Assembly: GCA_965207915.1 (NCBI GenBank)
Contig: OZ242304.1
Location: 806,001-870,000 of the forward strand
Length of the DNA: 64,000 nucleotides
Direction of reading: 5' to 3'
Source of the DNA: VXNJ01 sp009840625
GTDB taxonomy: Bacteria > Chloroflexota > UBA11872 > VXNJ01
Below are positions 27,236 through 36,041 of the stretch, in pieces (within the stretch, counting starts at the first letter, position 1; each line of letters starts with the position of its first letter). Below the pieces are notes generated by a model that was given only the letters and a program-made list of their open reading frames with translations, searched no databases and was not told the DNA's origin. A program made the translations under genes and the position numbers.

Positions 27236-28045
27236 CTACTGGCTCGCGGACGCCGTCAACCTGCGCACAACTTCATCGTGGAGCCGACCATTGGTGGCAA
27301 TCTGGGGGCCCGCCGCACGGTCGCCGGTCCCATCCGCATCGGTGAATCGGCCACCCGATTCCTCGACTATCGGGATCAGCGCGGCCACGTCCCACGGGCT
27401 CAGGTCGGCGCCATCGATCATCACGTCCGCCGAACCCTCCGCCACGAGGCAGAACCCCCAGAAATCGCCGAACGCCCGCACCCGCCAGGCAACGTCGAGC
27501 AGGCCCCGCGCACCGGGCCAGCAATCGAGCGTCGCGACAATGTCGCCGCAGGAGACCTGTGCCTCGGCGAGGTTGTCAACCGAAGACACTTGGATGTGCT
27601 CAATTTCGTCATGGATCTGCCCGCCGGCAGAACCGCGGAAGGCGCCCATTCCGCGGCCCGCCCACCACCGCGTTCCCAGCGCCGGCGCAGAGACTACGCC
27701 GACCTCTTTGGTTCCGCCCCGTTCAAAAGCGATCAGGGTAGCCCAGACCGGGATTCCGCGCATGTAGCTGTGGGTGCCGTCGATCGGATCCAGAATCCAC
27801 CGCGCCGACGAATCCCGGGCCGCGGAATCGTCACCTTCTTCTTCCCCTAGGACGGCGTGCTCCGGGAAACGCTCGGCAATGCGGGCGCGCATCACCGCTT
27901 CGGCCTCCACGTCGGCGGGCGTCACGAAGCTGCCGTCCGACTTGCGCGCAATTTCCTGATCGCCGCGGTAGGTCCGCAATGCGATCGCGTCGGCGCAATC
28001 GGCAAGTTCGAGCGCGAATGCAAGGATTTCGGCGGTCGAAGTCAT
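27236..28045 (-). CDS. inositol-monophosphatase family phosphatase (histidinol-phosphatase-like)
   Basis: 269 residues with the Mg-binding motifs of the family: GEEEG (Glu ligand), WILDPIDGTHSYMRG (DPIDGT) and LSPWDVAALIPIVEESGG (WDVAA). The family includes inositol-1-phosphatase, fructose-1,6-bisphosphatase class and HisN histidinol phosphatases. The SPWDVAAL and DPIDGTHSY forms are close to HisN, but no his gene is nearby, so the substrate stays open. Confidence 0.88.
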   Translation of the reverse strand: MTSTAEILAFALELADCADAIALRTYRGDQEIARKSDGSFVTPADVEAEAVMRARIAERFPEHAVLGEEEGDDSAARDSSARWILDPIDGTHSYMRGIPVWATLIAFERGGTKEVGVVSAPALGTRWWAGRGMGAFRGSAGGQIHDEIEHIQVSSVDNLAEAQVSCGDIVATLDCWPGARGLLDVAWRVRAFGDFWGFCLVAEGSADVMIDGADLSPWDVAALIPIVEESGGRFTDADGTGDRAAGPQIATNGRLHDEVVRRLTASASQ

Positions 28046-28121
28046 TTGTCGGGGAAGAGCTCCTGGCGGTCGGCGCCGCAGTAAGCCGCGGCTCCCGAAT
28101 TCCGGAAAGTCGAGCGCGCCG

Positions 28122-30386
28122 TCAATCGCCGACGCCGGTCACGTAGAAAGGACTGGTCCAGGCGCAGTTGCAGTCGGACTGGACGATCCGCAGATGGTAG
28201 CCGCCGTCGCAAAGATCGGCCGGATCGATCTCCCAGTCGAATTCGACCAGCTCGGGGCCGCCGGACGTGACCCTTTCGATCTGCACCCGACGCTCTATCT
28301 CCCCGACCGCGTGGGTATGAACGCAATCTCCCATCCGGTCCAGGTCCAATTCGAATTGGACGCCGCCGGCATCGAATTCGAGCAGGCCGCCGGTATCGGC
28401 AAGTTCGAGTTCGACCCCGTCCATGTCGCCCTCGGTGACCGAGGTCCACCTGACCTGGTTTCCGTCGCTGCAATCGATGCCCTCGGCCGGGTGGTCGAAA
28501 CCCACCCCTTCCACCGAAAGGATCCGGTTCGCCGCCACGCGGGCGCGGCCCGACCAAAGCACCGAGCGGCGGCGGCCGCGGCTGGCGGCGCCGCACCAGG
28601 TGACGCGCAGCCGTTTCGAATCGGCGCTGCGGCGCGGCCGCAGCGACTCGAGCGGCTCCCAGTCGCGCAAGAGATCAATGCGCTGGATCGGCGCGGTGCC
28701 GTCCACGAACCCGGCAATCGACAAAGGAACGCCCGGAGCCAGCGGCACGTCGGCACCGATCGGGTGGCTATTGGCGTTGGCCGAAACCAGGATTCTGACC
28801 CCGGTCGTGCCGTAGCAGCGGCGCTCGCGCAGGGCCTCAAAAATCGCCTCGCGCGATAGCTCGTCGGTCACCACCGCGGCCAGTCCGCCGGTGACGCCGA
28901 GCCCGTCCTCGCCGGCTTTCACCGCCGGTCGCGCCGCCCCGGGACGACCGACGTGCACGTCGCTGCCGCACAGATAACCGACTTTGAGCCCGCGCGCGCG
29001 GGCGTCGCGGCCCAGCCATTCAAACGTGCCGTGCGCCGAGTGCAGCTCGACGACCGGCTCCAGCGACGGGTCGTGAAAGTCCAGATTGGCGTAGCGCCCG
29101 CCGACGTGGGGGACCAGCAGCACGTCCCTCCGCCCGGCGAGCAGTTCGTGCAGTTCGCTGACCGGGCAGGCATCGCCGGCGGCGTCGTCGACTTCGCGCA
29201 GCAGGGCGTGCGAGGACCGGTGCAGGGGGCCGGAATCGGCCAGGAAATGGACGTTGCGGTCGCCGCCGGTGGTGGTGTTGCCCGACCACTCCCAGCCGAA
29301 GAACGGCACGAAGCGTCCGGGCTGGTGCAGCGCCGCGGTCAGCTGGCCCAGCCGGGCCAGGAACTCGTTGGTTATCTGGAAGTCGTTGGCCTGGTGGCCG
29401 ACGAATTCGACAAATGCGTCATCGCGCGCGAACCGGAAGTAATCGGCCGCATCCAGGGTGCCCACCGATTCGCGGCTCTGCCCGTGCATGTCGCCCCAGC
29501 GGACCCGCCGACCCCGCGGAAGGCTCGCCAGGACGTGCACCGGGTTCGAGCGCGCCGGGGGCAGCCCGGGCGAACTGGCGCGGAACCTGAGCGTCCCGGC
29601 GGCAGGCACCGAGATGCCGCTGACCACCTTCGCGCCCGCGTCGGCGGGGGTGAATTCGATCTCGGCGGGCAGTCCCCGGACCGGCGAATCGGCGGCAATT
29701 TCGACCCTGGCGCTGGCCTGCTCGTCGCTGTTGCCCCACTTGTCCACCAGCCGCACGTGCAAAGCGATTGCTTCGCCGCACAGGAACTGCGATCCGCAGC
29801 GCAATTCGATCGCGCTGGCGAGATCGCCGAAGACGCCCAGGTAGGGGTGATCGGCGACCGGGAAATAGCGCTGGGCGCCGAAGGGGTCGGCCAGGACCTG
29901 GAACTCGGATTGGGGTTCGCGGAAAGTCTGTGCGCGCCGGCCCGGTCCTCCGCCCGAGCGGTCGCCGTAGGTGACCACCACCCGTTCGCCGGGCCGCAGC
30001 GAGCCGTTGGCGATCGTCACCTGCAGGGTGCGGCGGAACGGGCGCTCATTCAAGGTCTCAAACCAGGCCAGTTCGACCTCCGCGTCCCCGTCGGTCTCGG
30101 CGGTGGTGTACCCCGAGTCGGCGGGACGATCGAATTGCGGCCGCTCCCAGTCGCACACCTGGCGCTCGCAGATCCGGATGTGGGCGCCGTCGTCCATTCC
30201 CGCCCTGCCGCAGACGAACGTGACGCGCCAGGTGCCGAACGTGCCGGCGGCCACCGGTTCGCGGGGATCTATCCAGGCGCGGCCCAGCAATTCGCTGTCG
30301 AACGGGGCGATGATTCCGGAGAACGGGCGCGGGGCCGCGTCTGCCGGTCGAAGCTGGGGTGGGGGACGCCTAGAATCTGAATTCAT
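28122..30386 (-). CDS. DUF3604 family protein (PHP-like phosphoesterase fold)
   Basis: 754 residues. After a ~270-residue beta-rich N-terminal part, the block RVRWGDMHGQSRESVGTLDAADYFRFARD and then FFGWEWSGN, LLVPHVGGRYAN, LHSAHGTFEW and YLCGSDVHVGRPG form the His/Asp-rich metal centre of DUF3604/PHP-type proteins. A C-terminal beta-domain (WTSVTEGDMDGVELEL) follows. The family is common in marine and uncultured bacteria and its enzymology is poorly known. It lies between the phosphatase and the divergent rhodanese gene. Confidence 0.8.
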   Translation of the reverse strand: MNSDSRRPPPQLRPADAAPRPFSGIIAPFDSELLGRAWIDPREPVAAGTFGTWRVTFVCGRAGMDDGAHIRICERQVCDWERPQFDRPADSGYTTAETDGDAEVELAWFETLNERPFRRTLQVTIANGSLRPGERVVVTYGDRSGGGPGRRAQTFREPQSEFQVLADPFGAQRYFPVADHPYLGVFGDLASAIELRCGSQFLCGEAIALHVRLVDKWGNSDEQASARVEIAADSPVRGLPAEIEFTPADAGAKVVSGISVPAAGTLRFRASSPGLPPARSNPVHVLASLPRGRRVRWGDMHGQSRESVGTLDAADYFRFARDDAFVEFVGHQANDFQITNEFLARLGQLTAALHQPGRFVPFFGWEWSGNTTTGGDRNVHFLADSGPLHRSSHALLREVDDAAGDACPVSELHELLAGRRDVLLVPHVGGRYANLDFHDPSLEPVVELHSAHGTFEWLGRDARARGLKVGYLCGSDVHVGRPGAARPAVKAGEDGLGVTGGLAAVVTDELSREAIFEALRERRCYGTTGVRILVSANANSHPIGADVPLAPGVPLSIAGFVDGTAPIQRIDLLRDWEPLESLRPRRSADSKRLRVTWCGAASRGRRRSVLWSGRARVAANRILSVEGVGFDHPAEGIDCSDGNQVRWTSVTEGDMDGVELELADTGGLLEFDAGGVQFELDLDRMGDCVHTHAVGEIERRVQIERVTSGGPELVEFDWEIDPADLCDGGYHLRIVQSDCNCAWTSPFYVTGVGD

Positions 30387-30414
30387 AGGGGAATCACTCG
30401 ATTAGCAGACGGCC

Positions 30415-30723
30415 ATGATCCAAGAAGTTGACCTGCAGCGCGCCAAGGAGCTCATCGGCGAGGGGATTCCGATCGTCGACGTGCGCGAACAGCGTGACTA
30501 CGATTCGGCACACGTCCCGGGCGCCGTGCACATCCCATTAAACGACATCCTGATGGACACCTCGATCCTGCCCGAGGGCGACATTCTGTTCGTCTGCAAC
30601 GTCGGCGTGACCAGCCGGGTAGCCTCGGAAATGGCGCTGGCCGCGGGCCGGGCGAACGTTTACAACATGTCAGACGGCACCAAGGGCTGGGTGGCCGAAG
30701 GCAACCCCGTCGACTCCGCCTGA
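30415..30723 (+). CDS. single-domain rhodanese
   Basis: 102 residues. VDVREQRDYDSAHVPGAVHIPL is the N-terminal rhodanese signature and LFVCNVGVTSRVASEM holds the active-site Cys loop (CNVGVTS). It would carry a persulfide sulfur. Position next to a MoeB/ThiF-like adenylyltransferase and serine acetyltransferase suggests service in sulfur transfer for cysteine, molybdopterin or thiamine synthesis (inference). Confidence 0.9.
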   Translation: MIQEVDLQRAKELIGEGIPIVDVREQRDYDSAHVPGAVHIPLNDILMDTSILPEGDILFVCNVGVTSRVASEMALAAGRANVYNMSDGTKGWVAEGNPVDSA

Positions 30724-30798
30724 GAGGCGCTGATTCGCCTCAAGGCCGGTTCCTCCAACTCCAAATTCGCTCAACCGCCGCGAAAGAAGGCCACTAAA

Positions 30799-31635
30799 GT
30801 GTTCACCCCCGATCAGGTACGCCGCTACAGCCGCCACATGCTCCTGCCCGAAGTGGGGCCGCTGGGCCAGAAAAAGCTGCTGGAAGCTTCGGTGGTCCTC
30901 ATCGGCGCCGGCGGTCTCGGGTCACCGGCTGCCTATTACCTGGCCGCCGCCGGGGTCGGCAAGCTCGGACTGGTCGATCACGACGTGGTCGAGGATTCCA
31001 ACCTGCAGCGACAGATCGTGCACGATACCGCCCGCGTCGGCGTGCCCAAGGTCGATTCGGCCCGCCAGACACTGACCGGACTCAACCCGGACATCGAGGT
31101 GATCACCCACGACGAGGTGATCAACTCGGAGAACGCGATGCGGATCATCGCCGACTACGACTACGTCGTAAACGGCTGCGACAACTTCCCCACCCGCTAC
31201 CTAGTCAACGACGCCTGCGTGCTCCTGGGCAAGACCATGATCGACGGTTCGGTCCTCAAATTCGAGGGCATGGTGTCGGTGTTCGCACCCGGTTGCGGCT
31301 GCTACCGCTGCATGTATCCGACTCCGCCACCCCCGGAACTGGCCCCCTCCTGCGCCGAAGCCGGGGTTCTGGGAGTAGTGCCCGGCGTTATCGGCTGCCT
31401 GCAGGCGGCCGAGACCATCAAGCTGATCCTGGGCTTGGGCGAATCACTTGAAGGTCGTCTGCTGACCTGGGACGCGCTCGAGATGGAATTTATCGCCTTC
31501 AAGACCAAACGCCGGACCGACTGCCCGGTGTGTGGCGACGATCCCGAAATCAAGGAGCTCATCGACTACGAGGAGTTCTGCGGCCTGCCGGCGCCACGCC
31601 AGGAGCGGGAGATAGCCGCGGTCGGAGCCGTCTAG
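30799..31635 (+). CDS. moeB: MoeB/ThiF-type E1-like adenylyltransferase
   Basis: 278 residues from GTG, with AGAAGG 8 nt upstream. YSRHMLLPEVG opens the family, VLIGAGGLGSPAAYYLAAAGVG is the ATP loop, GCDNFPTRYLVNDAC the Asp/Arg region, and two CxxC pairs (CYRC and CPVC) bind zinc. It activates the C-terminus of a MoaD/ThiS/CysO-type carrier. No such carrier gene is seen nearby. It follows the rhodanese by 75 bp; in other species these two are fused (MoeZ). Confidence 0.9.
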   Translation: MFTPDQVRRYSRHMLLPEVGPLGQKKLLEASVVLIGAGGLGSPAAYYLAAAGVGKLGLVDHDVVEDSNLQRQIVHDTARVGVPKVDSARQTLTGLNPDIEVITHDEVINSENAMRIIADYDYVVNGCDNFPTRYLVNDACVLLGKTMIDGSVLKFEGMVSVFAPGCGCYRCMYPTPPPPELAPSCAEAGVLGVVPGVIGCLQAAETIKLILGLGESLEGRLLTWDALEMEFIAFKTKRRTDCPVCGDDPEIKELIDYEEFCGLPAPRQEREIAAVGAV

Positions 31636-31641
31636 CCAGCC

Positions 31642-32388
31642 GTGATCGAACTGCGCGGGGCCGCCGCGCTGGTTACCGGCGGCGGCACCGGATCGGGCAA
31701 AGCCTGCGCCGAGGCATTGGCGGCGGCGGGCGTTTCGGTATGCGTGAACTACTCGCGCTCGGCCGATGACGCCGAAGCCACCGCTGCCGGGATTCGCGAC
31801 CGCGGCGGAAACGCCTTCGCCCACCGCGCCTCGGTCGCCGACGAGGACCAGGTGCGGGGAATGGTCGAGCGCACGGTGGCCGAATTCGGGCGCCTGGACA
31901 TCGTCGTCAATTGCGCCGGAATCACCTACTTCGCGCCCCACGATCAGCTGGAGGCGCTTTCCGACGCGCAGTGGGACGAAGTCCTGAAGGTGAACCTGAG
32001 CGGCTCGCTTTACGCGATCCGCTGCGCGATCGAACACCTCAAGGCTTCGCCCTGCGGCTGCGTGGTCTCGCTCTCCTCGATCGCCGCGATATCCGGTAGC
32101 GGGAGTTCGATCCCCTACGCCGTCTCCAAGGCCGGCCAGATCACGATCACCAAGTCGCTGGCGCGGGCATTCGCGCCGGTCCGCTTCAACGCCATCGCGC
32201 CCGGGGTGATCCTGACCCGCTGGGTCGACGGCAAAGACGATTTCGTCGCCAATTACGTCGATCGCACCCTGCTGGGCCGGGCCTGCACCGCCGAGGACAT
32301 CGGCCACGCCTGCCTGTTCCTGTGCCAGGCGCCCTCGATTACCGGGCAGACGCTCGTTATAGATTCCGGGTTCCTGCTGGGACAGTAA
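31642..32388 (+). CDS. short-chain dehydrogenase/reductase (SDR)
   Basis: 248 residues. ALVTGGGTGSGKACAEALAAAG is the classical TGxxxGxG cofactor loop, NCAGITYF the NAG-like motif, and SSIPYAVSKAGQITI contains the catalytic Ser-Tyr-Lys. C-terminal ITGQTLVIDSGFLLG fits classical SDRs of the FabG type. It begins 6 bp after moeB with no strong Shine-Dalgarno sequence, so it is likely in the same transcript. The substrate is unknown. Confidence 0.88.
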   Translation: MIELRGAAALVTGGGTGSGKACAEALAAAGVSVCVNYSRSADDAEATAAGIRDRGGNAFAHRASVADEDQVRGMVERTVAEFGRLDIVVNCAGITYFAPHDQLEALSDAQWDEVLKVNLSGSLYAIRCAIEHLKASPCGCVVSLSSIAAISGSGSSIPYAVSKAGQITITKSLARAFAPVRFNAIAPGVILTRWVDGKDDFVANYVDRTLLGRACTAEDIGHACLFLCQAPSITGQTLVIDSGFLLGQ

Positions 32389-32547
32389 CCAAACTGCTTG
32401 ACAATCGGCGAATATTTACTCAAGGACCGCCCCCGCGAGATTCGGAACAGCGAATTGGCCATCGCCACCAACGAAACTTCTGAGTGCGACGACCTGGCGT
32501 TCGCCGATTCGCGGCGCGCCGAACCGGCCGGTCGGGTCAGGTCCTCC

Positions 32548-33150
32548 GTGCAACGGCGCGGAATCCGGTGGCCATCCGACATCCAGGTTGTTTTCGACAA
32601 GGACCCGGCGGCCCGCAACATATTTGAGGTGCTGCTCTACCAGGGCCTGCACGCGCTGCTTCTGCACCGCCTAGCGCACGCCCTCTACCGACGCGGGATC
32701 CCGATCCTGCCGCGGTTGATTTCTCAGATCGCGCGGGTGATCACCGGCGGAATTGAAATCCACCCCGGCGCCAGGATTGGACGACGGTTCTTCATCGACC
32801 ACGGGTCCGGCGTGGTGATCGGGGCGACGGCCGAGATCGGGGACGACGTGATGCTCTACCACCAGGTCACCCTCGGGGCCACCGGCTGGTGGAAGGACGT
32901 GGGCAACGCGCACGGGCGCCGCCACCCCAAGATCGGTAACTGCGTCACGATTGGATCCGGCGCTTCGGTCCTTGGCCCGGTAACCATCGGCCACAACACC
33001 AAGATCGGGGCGATGGCGCTGGTAGTCGAGGATGTGCCGCCGCGCTCGGTGGTGGTGGCCCCGTCGGCCACCTACCTGGTCAAAGAGGGCCTGCGCACCT
33101 ACGGACTGCGGATGCGTTCGTCCGACGTGCCGCCCGAATACCAGATCTGA
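32548..33150 (+). CDS. cysE: serine O-acetyltransferase
   Basis: The EpsC/CysE type: SDIQVVFDKDPAARN aligns with the usual N-terminus, followed by the left-handed beta-helix with HPGARIGRRFFIDHGSGVVIG (catalytic His/Asp) and a GHNTKIGAMALV coil. The frame is open from a TTG at 32398, but the first 50 residues have no family match, while a GTG at 32548 with AGG at 7 nt starts right where the family does (200 residues). It makes O-acetylserine for cysteine synthesis, consistent with its sulfur-transfer neighbours. Confidence 0.92.
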   Translation: MQRRGIRWPSDIQVVFDKDPAARNIFEVLLYQGLHALLLHRLAHALYRRGIPILPRLISQIARVITGGIEIHPGARIGRRFFIDHGSGVVIGATAEIGDDVMLYHQVTLGATGWWKDVGNAHGRRHPKIGNCVTIGSGASVLGPVTIGHNTKIGAMALVVEDVPPRSVVVAPSATYLVKEGLRTYGLRMRSSDVPPEYQI

Positions 33151-33195
33151 AACCGTTCGGCCCCCCGCCGACGATCCTGGCCAGGCGGCACTGAC

Positions 33196-34947
33196 GTGTT
33201 GATGTCCAAGCTGTTTGGGCGGACCCTGCGCGAGGATCCCGCCGGGGCGACCTCGGCCTCGCACCGCCTGCTGGTGCGTTCGGCCATGGTCCAGCAACTG
33301 GGAACCGGCATCTACTCCTATCTGCCGATCGGATGGCGCGCGCTGGCCCGCATAGAAGCGATCATCGCCGAGGAGATGGACCGGATCGGCGGACAGCGGA
33401 TCGAGATGCCGGTGGTCCACCCGGCCGACCTCTGGAAGCAGAGTCGGCGCTGGTACGACGTTGGCCCGGAGATGGTCCGGTTCCGCGACCGCATGGACCA
33501 TGACATGGTGCTGGCGATGACCCACGAGGAGATAGTCGCCGACCTTGCCGCCGCGCACGTATCCTCCTACCGCGACCTGCCCCAGCTGGTGTACCAGATC
33601 CATACCAAATTCCGCGACGAACCCCGGTCGCGGGCGGGTTTGATCAGGGTGCGCGAATTCGCGATGAAGGACGCCTACAGCCTGCACTGCGACAAGGAAG
33701 AGATGCGCAGCCTCTACCAGCGTGTGGTTGACGCCTACGTGAGGGTGTTCAGGCGCTGCGGAATGGAAACGGTGGTGACCGAATCGTCGACCGGGATGAT
33801 GGGCGGATCGACGGCCCACGAATTCATGCTGCTCGACCCCAGCGGCGAGGACACGATCCTGATCTGCCCCGAATGCCGCTACACCGCCAACCAGGAAGTT
33901 GCGATATCGCGCCGGCAATCGCCCGGCGACGCGGATCCGGAACCGCTGGAGGAAGTCTCGACCCCTGGGACCACCACCATCGAGCAGGTCGCGGACCTAT
34001 TGGGCGTTGGCGCCGAATCTACCGCCAAGGCGGTCTTCTACGAAGCCGGCGATGAACTTGTCTTCGCGGTGATCCGGGGTGACCGCGACATCAACGAGGC
34101 CAAGCTGGCGGGCCTGCTCAAGTCCCCGGTGGAGCCGGCCAGTCCCGAGTCGCTGCGGAAAGCGGGAATCGTGGCCGGCTACGCATCGCCGGTCGGCATC
34201 ACCGGAGTACAGGTCGTGGTGGACCATTCGATTGCCGACAGCCGCAACCTGGTCGGCGGGGCCAACAAGGCCGGTTTCCATCTCCGGAACACCAACTATC
34301 CGCGCGATTACCAGGGACTGGAAGCCGACGTCGGGATGGCCCGGGAGGGCGACGGGTGTCCGCACTGCGAGGGCGCGTTGCGCGAGGCCCGTGGCATCGA
34401 ACTGGGCAACACTTTCCAGCTCGGCTACGACTATTCGAAAAAGCGCGGTGCTCTGTACCTTGACCCCGACGGCGAACCGCGACCGTTCTTCATGTGCTCG
34501 TACGGCATCGGGGTCGGCCGCATCCTGGGCGCGGCGGTGGAACGCTGGCACGATAAGAACGGAATGATCCTTCCCCCGGGGATCGCCCCCTGGGACGTCC
34601 ACGTCGTGCAGTTGGGCGCCAATGAGGAGATCGAGTCGGCGGCGGCCGAACTCGTCGCCGGATTGACCGACCACGGGCTCCAGGTCCTGCACGACGAACG
34701 CAACGTCAGCGCCGGGGTCAAGTTCAACGACGCGGATCTGCTGGGTCTCCCGCTGCGGGTCACGGTTTCGGCGCGCAACCTGCGGGCGGGGCAGATTGAA
34801 ATCAAACCGCGCGCTGCCGAAGCCGCCCAGATGGTCGGGCTGGACGACGCGGTGGCGTCCATCGCCGGCCTGTGCGGTGAACTCCGGGGCCAGCACCGGC
34901 CGGATCGGCCGATCTGGGACCCGGTCAGCGAGTTGGACGGGAACTGA
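33196..34947 (+). CDS. proS: prolyl-tRNA synthetase
   Basis: 583 residues, bacterial type with the INS editing insert (about 215-385, with GAESTAKAVFYEAGDELVFAVIRGD). Class II motifs: LGTGIYSYLPIGWRAL, motif 2 FRDEPRSRAGLIRVREFAMKDAYS, and motif 3 YGIGVGRILGA; the anticodon domain closes the chain. It charges tRNA-Pro. GTG start at 33196, with alternative TTG and ATG codons directly after it. Confidence 0.96.
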   Translation: MLMSKLFGRTLREDPAGATSASHRLLVRSAMVQQLGTGIYSYLPIGWRALARIEAIIAEEMDRIGGQRIEMPVVHPADLWKQSRRWYDVGPEMVRFRDRMDHDMVLAMTHEEIVADLAAAHVSSYRDLPQLVYQIHTKFRDEPRSRAGLIRVREFAMKDAYSLHCDKEEMRSLYQRVVDAYVRVFRRCGMETVVTESSTGMMGGSTAHEFMLLDPSGEDTILICPECRYTANQEVAISRRQSPGDADPEPLEEVSTPGTTTIEQVADLLGVGAESTAKAVFYEAGDELVFAVIRGDRDINEAKLAGLLKSPVEPASPESLRKAGIVAGYASPVGITGVQVVVDHSIADSRNLVGGANKAGFHLRNTNYPRDYQGLEADVGMAREGDGCPHCEGALREARGIELGNTFQLGYDYSKKRGALYLDPDGEPRPFFMCSYGIGVGRILGAAVERWHDKNGMILPPGIAPWDVHVVQLGANEEIESAAAELVAGLTDHGLQVLHDERNVSAGVKFNDADLLGLPLRVTVSARNLRAGQIEIKPRAAEAAQMVGLDDAVASIAGLCGELRGQHRPDRPIWDPVSELDGN

Positions 34948-34949
34948 CG

Positions 34950-36041
34950 CTGGAGTTCCGGTGCCCGCAGTGCGGGCCCGCGGTCCCGGACCAACTGGCG
35001 CTCTGCCCTGCCTGCCGCGGCCTGCTGGAGCCCGCCCCGCAACCGATCGCATCGGTCGGCGAAGTGGCTCCCCGATCCGATCCCGGAATCTGGGCCTGGG
35101 GTCACCTTCTGCGGCTGGATCCCGATGAGCGTCCGTTGACCCTCGGCGAGGCCGGTGTTCCGCTGCTCGATCTGCATCGCTGGGGCGCCCGGTTCGGATT
35201 CGGAAGCTGCCAGACGATGCTCGAATACCGCTCGCCCAGCGGGAGCTTCAAGGACCGCGGCGCCCTTCTCACGGCGTGGCGATTGCGCCGCTCCGGATTC
35301 GCGGGTTTGGTCGAGGATTCGTCCGGCAACGCCGGCGCCGCGCTGGCCGCCTACTGCGCCGCGGCGGGCCTGGAATGCCACATATTTGCGCCCGGACGGG
35401 CCGATCCCCCCAAGCTGGCCCAGATCCAGGCCTACGGCGCCCGGGTCACGGTGGTGCCTGGCCCGCGCGAAGCCGCCCGCGACCGAGCCATCGCGGCGGC
35501 CGGCGCGCCGGGGTCGGTGTACGCCTCGCACGTGCGCGACCCGGGGTTCCTGCTGGGGATGAAAACCTTCGCCTATGATCTCGTCTGGCGCCGCGGCGGG
35601 GAGTTTCCCGATCACATCGTGTTCCCGACCGGCAACGGCGGACTGCTGCTGGGTACGTTCCTGGCGCTGGTCGACATGTCGGGCCTACCGGGGGCCGAAT
35701 CGGTCCGGTTGCACGCCGCGCAGGCCGAAGTCTGCGCCCCGCTGGCCGGCCACGACGCGGCGGGAACGGCCGGCACCATCGCGAGCGGGATTGCGGTGGC
35801 GGCGCCGGAGCGGATTGGTCAGATCAAAGCGGCGCTGGCCGCCCGGGGCGGCGACGTGGTTACCGTTTCTGATAATGAAATCAAGCAAGCGCGCGCCGAC
35901 CTGGCCGTTCACGAAGGCGTCTACGTGGAACCCACTGCCGCCGCCGGATTTGCCGCCGCGGTCCAGATGGTGCGGGCGGGCTTGATCGGGCCGGGTGAGT
36001 CGGTTGTGATACCGGCAACGGGAACTGGATTGAAGGCATGA
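34950..36041 (+). CDS. threonine synthase-like PLP enzyme with N-terminal zinc ribbon
   Basis: The PLP part (from about residue 40) has LEYRSPSGSFKDRGALL with the Schiff-base Lys, DSSGNAGAALAAYCAAAG, FPTGNGGLLLG phosphate loop and IPATGTGLKA at the end, all typical of threonine synthase. The first standard start is GTG 35064, but the upstream in-frame sequence codes for CPQCG and CPACRG, the zinc ribbon found before many threonine synthases. No ATG, GTG or TTG precedes it, so a CTG at 34950 (GGGA 7 nt upstream) or 34944 is the likely start. It overlaps the next lipoprotein gene by 4 bp. Confidence 0.8.
   Translation: MEFRCPQCGPAVPDQLALCPACRGLLEPAPQPIASVGEVAPRSDPGIWAWGHLLRLDPDERPLTLGEAGVPLLDLHRWGARFGFGSCQTMLEYRSPSGSFKDRGALLTAWRLRRSGFAGLVEDSSGNAGAALAAYCAAAGLECHIFAPGRADPPKLAQIQAYGARVTVVPGPREAARDRAIAAAGAPGSVYASHVRDPGFLLGMKTFAYDLVWRRGGEFPDHIVFPTGNGGLLLGTFLALVDMSGLPGAESVRLHAAQAEVCAPLAGHDAAGTAGTIASGIAVAAPERIGQIKAALAARGGDVVTVSDNEIKQARADLAVHEGVYVEPTAAAGFAAAVQMVRAGLIGPGESVVIPATGTGLKA

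Noticed and set aside
28953..30380. A 475-codon plus-strand frame opposite the DUF3604 gene.
   Set aside because: Shadow frame of a high-GC gene with matching DUF3604 motifs on the other strand.
32395..32420. TTGACA followed by TATTTA before cysE, considered as a promoter.
   Set aside because: The spacing between the two hexamers is only 9 nt and no -10 lies at 16-18 nt, so it is not a standard promoter.
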